NCBI GenBank assembly: GCA_902462325.1
Contig: CABQBF010000013.1
Location: 1 to 30,623 of the forward strand
Length of the DNA stretch: 30,623 bases
Source: an uncultured Peptococcaceae bacterium
Lineage (GTDB): Bacteria > Bacillota > Peptococcia > Peptococcales > Peptococcaceae
Reading direction: 5' to 3'
Below are positions 22,865 through 29,369 of this stretch, one piece after another. The translations under genes and the position numbers were made by a program. Every line of letters starts with the position of its first letter. Within the stretch, counting starts at the first letter, position 1. The notes beneath the pieces are model-generated. The model worked only from the letters and a program-made list of their open reading frames with translations, ran no database searches and had not been told where the DNA came from.

Positions 22865-23929
22865 CTATAACAACGACATCCGTTTTTCCATCATTTCTGT
22901 ATTGGTTGCAAATTTCACCGCAGTTTCTTTGGAGATTTTCTTTTGCTTTGCCAGTTCCATCAGGCTGTTGTCCATGGTAATCATACCTTCTCCGCCGGAG
23001 GAAGCTATCAGCGCATCCAACTGATGGATTTTCGACTCCCGTACCATGTTGCGCACAGCATTGTTCAAATGCATAATCTCAAAAGCTGGCGTTAATCCGC
23101 CGGTTACCAACGGCACTAGCTGCTGCGAAATGACCGTCTGCAAAACCATGGCTAACTGCACCCGGATTTGCTGCTGCTGATTGGCGGGAAACACATCAAT
23201 AATCCGGTCAATGGTATTGGCTGCGCTTACCGTATGCAGCGTTCCGATAACCAAATGCCCCGTTTCGGCGGCTGTCATAGCCGTGCGAATGGTTTCATAG
23301 TCCCGCATTTCTCCTAATAAAATAACATCCGGGGCCTGCCGTAAGCTGGCCCGCAAACCGGATAAATAACTTTCCGTGTCCAGTCCAATTTCCCGCTGAC
23401 TGACAGCGCATTTGGCGTTGCGGTGTAAATATTCGATGGGCTCTTCCAAGGTAATAATATGCCCTTCCCGCGTTTGATTAATCCGGTCGATCATGCAAGC
23501 CAGCGTAGTAGATTTTCCGCCGCCGGCAGGACCTGTCACCAACACCAGCCCCTTGTTTTTTTCCGCCACAGACATAACGCCTTCTGGAATTTGCAGGGCT
23601 TTATAATCGGGAATGCCAAAGGGGATAATCCGAATCACTGCGGCAAAGCTGCCCCGCTGTTTATAAATACTGACACGGAAACGGGATAGCTGCGGCACTG
23701 TGATAGAAAAATCATCATCGCCGCTTTCTTCTGCCCATTCCATAGACCGATGCCCCAACCCATAGATTTCCTGCACCAACGCCTCCGACTGCAGCGGCGA
23801 CAACCGGTCTTCATTTACATGAATGAACTTGCCTTTTGCTTTATAGGCCAACGGCATCCCTGCCATAATAAAAATATCCGAAGCGTGGGCTTCCACCGCC
23901 TGCTTCAACAAGAGCTCTAGCTCAGCCAT
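22865..23929 (-). CDS. pilT: Type IV pilus retraction ATPase PilT
   Basis: PilT is the hexameric cytoplasmic ATPase that disassembles type IV pili and powers twitching or DNA uptake. The 354-aa protein has Walker A GPAGGGKST (133-141), an acidic box around EEPIEYLH, Walker B DVILLGEMRD (201-210) and the His box GHLVIGTLHT (from about 224). The C-terminal AVRNMVRESKIHQL matches the AIRNLIRE motif that separates PilT from PilB. It follows the 146-aa membrane protein by 15 bases. No extension ATPase (PilB/GspE) is in the window, so extension must be encoded elsewhere or be absent. Confidence 0.95.
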   Translation of the reverse strand: MAELELLLKQAVEAHASDIFIMAGMPLAYKAKGKFIHVNEDRLSPLQSEALVQEIYGLGHRSMEWAEESGDDDFSITVPQLSRFRVSIYKQRGSFAAVIRIIPFGIPDYKALQIPEGVMSVAEKNKGLVLVTGPAGGGKSTTLACMIDRINQTREGHIITLEEPIEYLHRNAKCAVSQREIGLDTESYLSGLRASLRQAPDVILLGEMRDYETIRTAMTAAETGHLVIGTLHTVSAANTIDRIIDVFPANQQQQIRVQLAMVLQTVISQQLVPLVTGGLTPAFEIMHLNNAVRNMVRESKIHQLDALIASSGGEGMITMDNSLMELAKQKKISKETAVKFATNTEMMEKRMSLL

Positions 23930-23944
23930 ACACTGCCATCCTTT

Positions 23945-24385
23945 CTATTCTCCATCCCAAACTGCAATCCCATCCTTATATTCCCACTCTCTGGCGGCGA
24001 CAACCTTCCACTGCTTTGTCTGAACGCTTCCATCGGGCCAAACAGCCAGACGCACCTGTAACTGCTGCTCTGCGTCAATATCGGCAGCATAGGTGAGATA
24101 CTGCACGCCATCGGCCTGTTCTATCTGTACGCCCAACGGTTCCAACTGCTCTATCCCGCCGCCTGTCTGCAAGCATTGCACAATCTGCTGATAAATTTCC
24201 TCGCATTGCCAGTCCGTTGCATAATATTGCTGCACCGCCAGCGCCGATTTTTCCGCCAGTTTTCTTTCATGATTGGCCGTTACAAAGGACAGCGTGGAAA
24301 ATACCGTCAAACATAATACGGCAAAAATCATCACAATAGAAGCGCTGCCCACATGGATACCCACCGAACGCCGTTCAGCTTTCAT
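23945..24385 (-). CDS. Small membrane-anchored pilus-cluster protein (146 aa)
   Basis: I cannot name this gene. It has a short basic N-terminus, one membrane helix (about 13-38, ASIVMIFAVLCLTVFSTLSF) and an extracytoplasmic part of about 105 residues with a helical start (NHERKLAEKSALAVQQYY) and a beta-rich end. The layout resembles minor pilin-like or PilX-like proteins of clostridial type IV pilus/type II secretion clusters. It overlaps the 144-aa gene by 11 bases; its ribosome-binding site GGAGGAGGCGG lies inside that gene. The overlap implies translational coupling. Confidence 0.75.
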   Translation of the reverse strand: MKAERRSVGIHVGSASIVMIFAVLCLTVFSTLSFVTANHERKLAEKSALAVQQYYATDWQCEEIYQQIVQCLQTGGGIEQLEPLGVQIEQADGVQYLTYAADIDAEQQLQVRLAVWPDGSVQTKQWKVVAAREWEYKDGIAVWDGE

Positions 24386-24809
24386 GGGAACCGCCTCCTC
24401 CTGCTTTTACCTGTAGCTGAAAGATAACCGCTTCGTTTTTCTGTTCCTGTACAGTAATCACCGCTTCACCGGATTGTTCCGGCTCGGCGAGCTGCAATAA
24501 AAAGCCCTTTTGCACAGGCTGCGCCACTTGCTGCCACTGATGATCATAATAGACCACGCACTGTGTACCGTCCTGCTGCCCTTTCAGCAGGGCCGCCGTC
24601 TGCTGTAAATCGCCATCTGCCGCTTTGTAACAACTGGCCGCGCTGCGGGCTGCCATGACTGCATTGCTCAAATGATAGCTATTTTTAGCCATCATTTGGC
24701 CAGAGCCAAACACATTGACGCAGATTGCCGCGCAGATAGAAAAAAAGAAAACGACCAGTACCAGCTCCATGAGAAACAGCGTAGACTTGGACGTATGCTG
24801 TTTATTCAT
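24375..24809 (-). CDS. Pseudopilin-like membrane protein (144 aa)
   Basis: The N-terminus MNKQHTSKSTLFLMELVLVVFFFSICAA resembles the helix of type IV pilin-like proteins (split here as KSTLFLMELVLVVFF, with a Glu at the place of the conserved Glu 5). It lacks the usual Gly before a prepilin-peptidase site, so processing is uncertain. The remaining residues form a beta-rich domain ending in a Gly-rich tail. A longer frame from 24878 exists, but the ATG at 24809 has GGGAAGGGAG upstream and overlaps the previous stop codon by 8 bases. I recognise similar proteins in clostridial pilus operons, without a known function. Confidence 0.72.
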   Translation of the reverse strand: MNKQHTSKSTLFLMELVLVVFFFSICAAICVNVFGSGQMMAKNSYHLSNAVMAARSAASCYKAADGDLQQTAALLKGQQDGTQCVVYYDHQWQQVAQPVQKGFLLQLAEPEQSGEAVITVQEQKNEAVIFQLQVKAGGGGSHES

Positions 24810-25305
24810 AAAAATGCGCTCCCTTCCCACTGCGCAAATGAATAAATATCTGCGCCTGTCGTCCTTCCTCGCTGGCACAAACCAACTGCAGCAAGTTCTC
24901 CGTCTTTTTACTTATCTGCAATCCTGCAGCAGCAACAACAACTTGTCCGTCTTCTGGCTGAAACTGCAGGCCATCCTCAAAAAACAGCTCCCGCACATAG
25001 CCGTCGGCATAGTAAATCAGCGTTTTATAGCGAACGCCGTCAAATTCTTCATAAAGCGCCAGTGCATCATGATCCGCAAAGGTTTCTACCTCCACCATGC
25101 CCGCTTCGTCATAATGGCGCACCTTCGCGTCTAAATAAGCCAGACAGGTGCGTTCTGCATATTGACTTTCCATATTGCCGGCAATCTGCTGACAGGCATT
25201 GGCGTCAGCCAACAGTACCATCAACACTGCGGCGGCAAACAGGCAGAATAAGGCCAACACAAAAACGGTATCGATCGTATGGTTGACTGCTTTTATCTTC
25301 CGCAT
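24802..25305 (-). CDS. DUF4860-like membrane protein of pilus clusters (167 aa)
   Basis: The start KAVNHTIDTVFVLALFCLFAAAVLMVLLADANACQQI (split: NHTIDTVFVLALFCLFAAA, then ANACQQI) and the following block RTCLAYLDAKVRH match the DUF4860 family as I recall it, found next to gspF and pilin-like genes in clostridia. One membrane helix (about 11-33) is followed by an extracytoplasmic beta-rich domain of about 130 residues. GAGAGG lies before the ATG. It sits between the 98-aa and 144-aa genes. A role as minor pilin or assembly factor is inferred only from context. Confidence 0.75.
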   Translation of the reverse strand: MRKIKAVNHTIDTVFVLALFCLFAAAVLMVLLADANACQQIAGNMESQYAERTCLAYLDAKVRHYDEAGMVEVETFADHDALALYEEFDGVRYKTLIYYADGYVRELFFEDGLQFQPEDGQVVVAAAGLQISKKTENLLQLVCASEEGRQAQIFIHLRSGKGAHFYE

Positions 25306-25311
25306 AGCTGG

Positions 25312-25608
25312 TTACCTCTCTAGCACTGTAATATCCGGCATAATATTTTCTGCAAAAATTTCATAATGCACAATATAGTTCTCTTCATTCAACTGCAACC
25401 CGTACTGCTGACATAAATAATCCACATCGGGCGGATAGCGGCCTTCCAGAGCATAACAGCTTACCACCGCGCGGCGCAGAGCGTCCTCCGTCATGAGCAA
25501 GCTCTCTTCGCTGCTGCTGCGGGCCGCATCTTGAAAGCCATATAACATCAACACCAAAACGGCTGCAAAAAGCAATAGGGCAAATCCGTTATCTCGGATC
25601 CATTTCAT
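25312..25608 (-). CDS. Small membrane protein of pilus cluster (98 aa)
   Basis: This short protein has one N-terminal membrane helix (about 7-26, NGFALLLFAAVLVLMLYGF) and a soluble part with ALRRAVVSCYALEGRYPPD, DYLCQQYGLQL and NIMPDITVLE. The block around EGRYPP resembles segments of pilin-like proteins, where a Tyr-Pro-Pro turn follows the N-terminal helix, but there is no prepilin cleavage site. AAGGAG precedes its ATG, 11 bases after the gspF remnant. The function is unknown. Confidence 0.75.
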   Translation of the reverse strand: MKWIRDNGFALLLFAAVLVLMLYGFQDAARSSSEESLLMTEDALRRAVVSCYALEGRYPPDVDYLCQQYGLQLNEENYIVHYEIFAENIMPDITVLER

Positions 25609-25619
25609 AGCACCGCTCC

Positions 25620-26530
25620 TTATCCAATGGCGGACATAATGCTCATCAACGGCAGCAGCACCGACAATAAAATCAGACCGACCATGACGGACAGGATAAT
25701 CACCAACGTCGGCTCACTCCGATTTAACATCGCTTCTATTTTATCATCTACCTGCTCCGCACTGCGCCGCGCCACCTCTTCCATAACCGGATCAATACTG
25801 CCTGTACGGAAGCCCACGGCAATCATCCGGCAATACAGCGGCGCAAATATCCGCTGGATAAGGTCATCACCAACGCATCTGCTAAACGAGAAGATGCAAT
25901 CAATTTGCTGATGGTCCACTTCTCGCTCTTTTGCTGCAGCCATTGCACAAACGCCGCTTTCCGCCGCTCATTGCGCAGCAAACTCCCACCGATCAGAAGC
26001 GCCAGCACCAGCACAGCCAGAACAACCAAACCATATCGGCCCAAAAACTGCCCCAACTGCATCAACGCCTGCGCTGCTGGAGATAATTCTGCGCCCAGTT
26101 GCTGAAAGACCTCTTGAAAAATCGGCAGCACTTTAATCAATAATACCAACACCACAAACAGCATCATCACCAGCAGCACCGACGGATACACCACCGCGTT
26201 GCGAATGCTCTTCTGCAACTGTTCCAGCCGCTCATAATATCCGGCCAACGAACGAAATACATCTTCCAAATGCCCTGTTTTCTGCCCAATCTCAACCATC
26301 TCTATAACATAAACAGGGAAACCGCCTGCAGCGCGCATCGCCGCTGCAATCGGTTCCCCTCATTCTAATTGTTGATGGAGCTGATCCAGAATGGTTCGAC
26401 GACGCTGTTCTTTCTCATCATCACGAAGCAAAGCCACACCCTCGCTGAAGGGAATGCCCGCCCCAACAATCAGATACATTTCCATGCAGAACGCAGAAAC
26501 ATAGGAAGCATCGAACACTTTTTCCTTCAT
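25620..26530 (-). pseudogene. Disrupted type II secretion/type IV pilus platform gene (gspF/pilC family)
   Basis: GspF/PilC is the inner-membrane platform around which pilins are assembled. A ribosome-binding site and ATG at 26530 start a frame (MKEKVFDASYVSAF) that hits TGA at 26360-26362. The same frame continues directly with GEPIAAAMRAAGGFPVYVIEM and reads IGQKTGHLEDVF and two membrane helices up to ADALVMTLSSG. It then ends after a frame change near 25850. The C-terminal part (IFAPLYCRMIAVGFRTGSID through the last helix) continues in another frame. Compared with intact relatives, about 45 codons between LSSG and the FxPLY segment are missing. The gene thus has two lesions, a nonsense codon and an internal frame-changing deletion, and probably makes no working protein. 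Confidence 0.85.
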
Positions 26531-26563
26531 AAAAATCTCCCTACTTTATCATTCTCATAACGC

Positions 26564-27451
26564 TTAATACAAATATTTGGCGCTGTAATTGCTGCCATTG
26601 CCAATGTATTCCATGATTTGCTTACTCTGATTGGCACTGGAAGCAAAGGTTGGGTCCATCAGCTTCCAGGTGGTGCCGTCAAAGAAGATAATTCCTTCTA
26701 TCCAGCCCTGTTCCGGAATGTAGGTATTAATCCAGGCGTGATAGACATCTCCTGTATAACCCACTACCAGTTTTGTAGGAATGCCCTGGCTGCGCAGCAT
26801 CGCTGTCATCAAAGCGGCATAATCAAAACAAATTCCCTTTTTCTCAGCCAGTACCTTGTCAACATCGGGCAGATAACCGCTCTGTACCGTTTGCGCCTTC
26901 TGTTTATCATAGGTCAGCGTGGTGATGGTATAATGATAAATCGCCGTGATCTTTTCCAAGTCTGTCTTTTTCCCTGCGGTCAGTTCCGCCGCCTTCTTCA
27001 CTGCCTGGCTATTGGCAGTGTAATTTACATATTGATTGGGCCGCAGAAAAGGCGCATAAGAATCGGTCAGCATCACAGTAACCGGTGTGCTGAAAGCCAA
27101 CGCATATTTATTGCCGCTGGTATTTTCATAAACGCCCACAGTGTATTTGCCATTGCCGTCGGCCAGTGGGAACACCTCATAGTTTCCGTTTTTGTTTAAA
27201 TCGTAGGTATACACGATACCGCCCGGATCAGTCACCCGCACCTTTAAACGATTTTTAGACTGGCCGTTGTACGCCACCATCACATAACCATCTTTTGCAT
27301 TGGACGCGTCTACCTTTGCCTTTTCATTAGAATATACTGTCGTACCCGACGCCACGGTGGGCAATACTGCCGCTGTGGCCGGCAAAACAGCCGACAAAGA
27401 AACCAAAATACACAATAAAAAACCAATCCACTTTTTGCTTTTGCTCAACAT
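26564..27451 (-). CDS. Secreted transglutaminase-like (cysteine protease fold) protein
   Basis: This 295-aa protein has a signal peptide cut near ATA-AV (about 28), a beta-rich region (about 35-130) and a transglutaminase-core domain. The triad is visible: Cys 208 in KGICFDYA, His 238 in YHAWIN and Asp 266 in LMDPTF. Such domains in bacteria act as proteases, amidases or cross-linkers; the substrate is unknown. The start overlaps the end of the BTAD regulator gene by 7 bases, and the gspF remnant begins 33 bases downstream. Secreted transglutaminase-like proteins of this type are familiar from clostridial surface loci. It could process or cross-link surface proteins handled by the sortase of the same operon, which is inference. 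Confidence 0.9.
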   Translation of the reverse strand: MLSKSKKWIGFLLCILVSLSAVLPATAAVLPTVASGTTVYSNEKAKVDASNAKDGYVMVAYNGQSKNRLKVRVTDPGGIVYTYDLNKNGNYEVFPLADGNGKYTVGVYENTSGNKYALAFSTPVTVMLTDSYAPFLRPNQYVNYTANSQAVKKAAELTAGKKTDLEKITAIYHYTITTLTYDKQKAQTVQSGYLPDVDKVLAEKKGICFDYAALMTAMLRSQGIPTKLVVGYTGDVYHAWINTYIPEQGWIEGIIFFDGTTWKLMDPTFASSANQSKQIMEYIGNGSNYSAKYLY

Positions 27452-28644
27452 TGTTTGGGGGTTAATGGCTGCAATTTATAGGTTATTGTAACCTTTGTGT
27501 GCGGATTATCCGCTTTAAAATTACGCTGAATTCGTTTTAAAACCATTTCGCAGTTCTCATAACTGATAGCGGGCAGCAAAATCAGATACTGTGAAACGCT
27601 ATAACGGGTAAATACATCGCCCTGCCGCAATGAATATTGGATGGAATTGCGCAACTGCGACATCGCCGCATTCTGGTGTTTTTTGTTCTCCACCACTTGA
27701 TTATGCCCATCTGTTACCGATATCAGGCACAAATAAATTGATTGCCCATACCGGTTGGCAGAACGGTTTTCCAGATGATAAATCTCTTTAAACAGCGAAT
27801 ATTCACAATAAAAGGCGCCGTTATGCCCCTCGTTTTCCTGCAAATTATCGCGAATTATACTCAAATCCACTTCAATGCCATTGCTGGTTTTAATAATTTC
27901 TTTGTAAAGATCCGTCAATTCATCGGACAAATTAATGCCAAACTCACTGTAGAACAAATCCACCACATAGTCATAATGGGTCAGCGCAGCCTGTTGGGAG
28001 CCCGTATCCAACATAGCCTTAATCAATTCATAATGCAGCGCTTCCTCATAAGGATCGATGGCAACAGCCTGCTGACAGATGGTGATAATATCATAAGCCC
28101 GTTCCTGCTCTTTCAGCAACGCAATACAAGCCTGTACCACCCGCAGATACTCCGAATGATAATAGGTATTGATGGGAACCACCCACGGCTCCAACGCTGA
28201 TTTTGGCAGAAAATCTCCTTTGTAATACTCCAACGCGCTCAAATAATATGTAATTTTCTCATTGACGTCCGTTGCTTCATCCCCCAAAGCACACAGCGAA
28301 GAAAACTGCTCCGTATCAATCACGCAATTCAGCTTGTTATTCCAGGCATAGATACCACGGTTATAAATCACCATTTCTTTGCTCGGCGCAAACTCCAATT
28401 CTTCCAGCATATTGCGCAAACGATGCAGCAAGGTTTTCAGTGTATTGGCAGGATTTTCTGTAAATTCATCTCCCCACAACAATTCAATCAATTCATTTTG
28501 TGTAATTTCCTTATCCCGAAACGTAATTAAATATTCTAGAATCAACCAAAGTTTATGGGAACGGCTTCTTTGATAATCAATCACTTTTCCATTGTACTGC
28601 AGAGAAAATCCACCCAACATATTGATTTGTAATTGATCTTCCAT
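27445..28644 (-). CDS. BTAD/SARP-type transcriptional regulator with a C-terminal GGDEF-like domain
   Basis: The 399-aa protein starts with an OmpR/PhoB-type winged-helix domain (about 1-100; INMLGGFSLQYNG, ELIELLWGDE, NTLKTLLHRLRNML). A bacterial transcriptional activator domain of TPR-like helices follows (about 105-255; ALEYYKGDFLP, AVAIDPYEEALHYELIKAML, as split motifs). The C-terminal 130 residues (SLFKEIYHLENR, LRNSIQYSLRQGDVFTRYSVSQYLILLP, given here in parts) look like a degenerate GGDEF/cyclase fold without GGDEF residues. BTAD regulators often activate their own neighbouring operon. As first gene of the unit, it probably controls the surface/pilus genes. The ATG at 28644 has GGAGGG about 14 bases upstream, which is a long spacing. 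Confidence 0.85.
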   Translation of the reverse strand: MEDQLQINMLGGFSLQYNGKVIDYQRSRSHKLWLILEYLITFRDKEITQNELIELLWGDEFTENPANTLKTLLHRLRNMLEELEFAPSKEMVIYNRGIYAWNNKLNCVIDTEQFSSLCALGDEATDVNEKITYYLSALEYYKGDFLPKSALEPWVVPINTYYHSEYLRVVQACIALLKEQERAYDIITICQQAVAIDPYEEALHYELIKAMLDTGSQQAALTHYDYVVDLFYSEFGINLSDELTDLYKEIIKTSNGIEVDLSIIRDNLQENEGHNGAFYCEYSLFKEIYHLENRSANRYGQSIYLCLISVTDGHNQVVENKKHQNAAMSQLRNSIQYSLRQGDVFTRYSVSQYLILLPAISYENCEMVLKRIQRNFKADNPHTKVTITYKLQPLTPKQC

Positions 28645-28698
28645 TCTCTGTCACAGCCCTCCATTGTTTTATCGCGCATTTTTACCGACTACTCCTTT

Positions 28699-28727
28699 AT
28701 TATAATGATACCAAATTTTTGGCAAAA
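28699..28727 (-). promoter_or_regulatory. Promoter of the BTAD/pilus/sortase operon
   Basis: On the minus strand TATAAT (complement of 28699-28704) lies 17 bp from TTTTGC (complement of 28722-28727). The -35 box is weak, which suits an activator-dependent promoter. CCAAA-AA-TTTGG, a dyad, covers the upstream half of the spacer (28711-28722) and may be an operator. Confidence 0.6.
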
Positions 28728-28774
28728 GTACAGCGGTTTCAAGAAAAAATCAAAAATAAAACTATCTTTTTATG

Positions 28775-28787
28775 TTAGGCGGCCTAA
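28775..28787. promoter_or_regulatory. 13-bp dyad between divergent operon and tRNA promoters
   Basis: TTAGGC-G-GCCTAA is a perfect dyad about 50 bases upstream of the operon -35 box, at a distance used by activators. It is a candidate site for the BTAD regulator. I see no other features in 28730-28900. Confidence 0.3.
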
Positions 28788-28902
28788 TACTGGGCTGTAA
28801 AGTCATTGCTGTCTTTCTCCAACTGACAGCGTCAAAAACTGATGGCGTGTTGGCGGCGGCTCTTTTTCCATGCTGCTGCCCTGCAAATTGGCTGTTCCAT
28901 TC

Positions 28903-28931
28903 TTGACAAGGCGTTGATTTCCTGATAAAAT
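28903..28931 (+). promoter_or_regulatory. Sigma-A promoter of tRNA-Ser(UGA)
   Basis: TTGACA (28903-28908), 17-bp spacer, TAAAAT (28926-28931). It starts transcription about 7 bases before the mature tRNA. Confidence 0.85.
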
Positions 28932-28944
28932 ATAGCAATGTTCT

Positions 28945-29032
28945 GGAGGGGTGTCCGAGCGGTTTAAGGAGGCGGTCTTGAAAACCGTTGAACTCTTGCC
29001 GGGTTCCGTGGGTTCGAATCCCACCCTCTCCG
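28945..29032 (+). tRNA. tRNA-Ser(UGA)
   Basis: This 88-base class II tRNA has the acceptor stem GGAGGGG/CCTCTCC and anticodon loop CTTGAAA (anticodon TGA, reading UCA and probably other UCN codons). It has a long variable arm, T arm GTGGG-TTCGAAT-CCCAC and discriminator G. CCA is not encoded. The serine identity agrees with the G73 and the long arm. Confidence 0.96.
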
Positions 29033-29069
29033 CTTCTTTCAACTTTTTTTATTTTTTCAAAAAAAGTTC

Positions 29070-29098
29070 TGGACATTTTTTCTGTAACGTGCTATAGT
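29070..29098 (+). promoter_or_regulatory. Second tRNA promoter, before tRNA-Ser(GCU)
   Basis: TGGACA (29070-29075), 17-bp spacer, TATAGT (29093-29098). It sits in the 82-base gap between the two serine tRNA genes. A weak A/T-only hairpin precedes it (29041-29067). Confidence 0.75.
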
Positions 29099-29114
29099 AT
29101 AAGAGTTGGTACGA

Positions 29115-29203
29115 GGAGAGATGGCCGAGAGGCCGAAGGCGCTCCCCTGCTAAGGGAGTATGCGGGTCAAACTGCATCGTGGGTTCAAATCCCACTCTCT
29201 CCG
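29115..29203 (+). tRNA. tRNA-Ser(GCU)
   Basis: This 89-base class II tRNA has the acceptor GGAGAGA/TCTCTCC and anticodon stem CTCCC/GGGAG with loop CTGCTAA (anticodon GCT, reading AGC and AGU). It has a long variable arm, T arm GTGGG-TTCAAAT-CCCAC and discriminator G. CCA is not encoded. tRNA-Arg follows after 6 bases, so the two are one transcript. Confidence 0.96.
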
Positions 29204-29209
29204 TCATAT

Positions 29210-29283
29210 GCGCCAGTAGCTCAGTTGGATAGAGTGCATGGCTACGAACCATGAGGTCGGGGGTTCGAATCCCTCCTGGCGCA
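29210..29283 (+). tRNA. tRNA-Arg(ACG)
   Basis: This 74-base tRNA has the acceptor GCGCCAG/CTGGCGC and anticodon stem CATGG/CCATG with loop CTACGAA (anticodon ACG). A34 would be converted to inosine by TadA so that it reads CGU, CGC and CGA. The discriminator is A and CCA is not encoded. A strong terminator follows 5 bases later. Confidence 0.96.
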
Positions 29284-29287
29284 TCCC

Positions 29288-29323
29288 AAGCTGTATTTCA
29301 AATTTGAAATACAGCTTTTTTGT
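29288..29323 (+). terminator. Terminator of the tRNA cluster (perfect 30-bp palindrome)
   Basis: Positions 29288-29317 are fully self-complementary (AAGCTGTATTTCAAA followed by its exact complement), giving a stem of at least 13 bp with a minimal loop, then TTTTT. It separates the tRNAs from the ABC-F gene. Confidence 0.9.
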
Positions 29324-29369
29324 ATTCATGATAAATACTCCGTCCATCTTTTCAGAAAGGAACGATTTT

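Noticed and set aside
25620..25943. Separate 107-aa gene starting inside the gspF remnant
   Set aside because: Its first 30 residues are out-of-frame gspF sequence; only the C-terminal part matches the family, so it is the 3' piece of the pseudogene.
26360..26362. TGA in gspF read as selenocysteine or tryptophan
   Set aside because: No selenocysteine insertion hairpin was recognised, TGA is used as a stop elsewhere (prfA), and the gene has a second lesion downstream.
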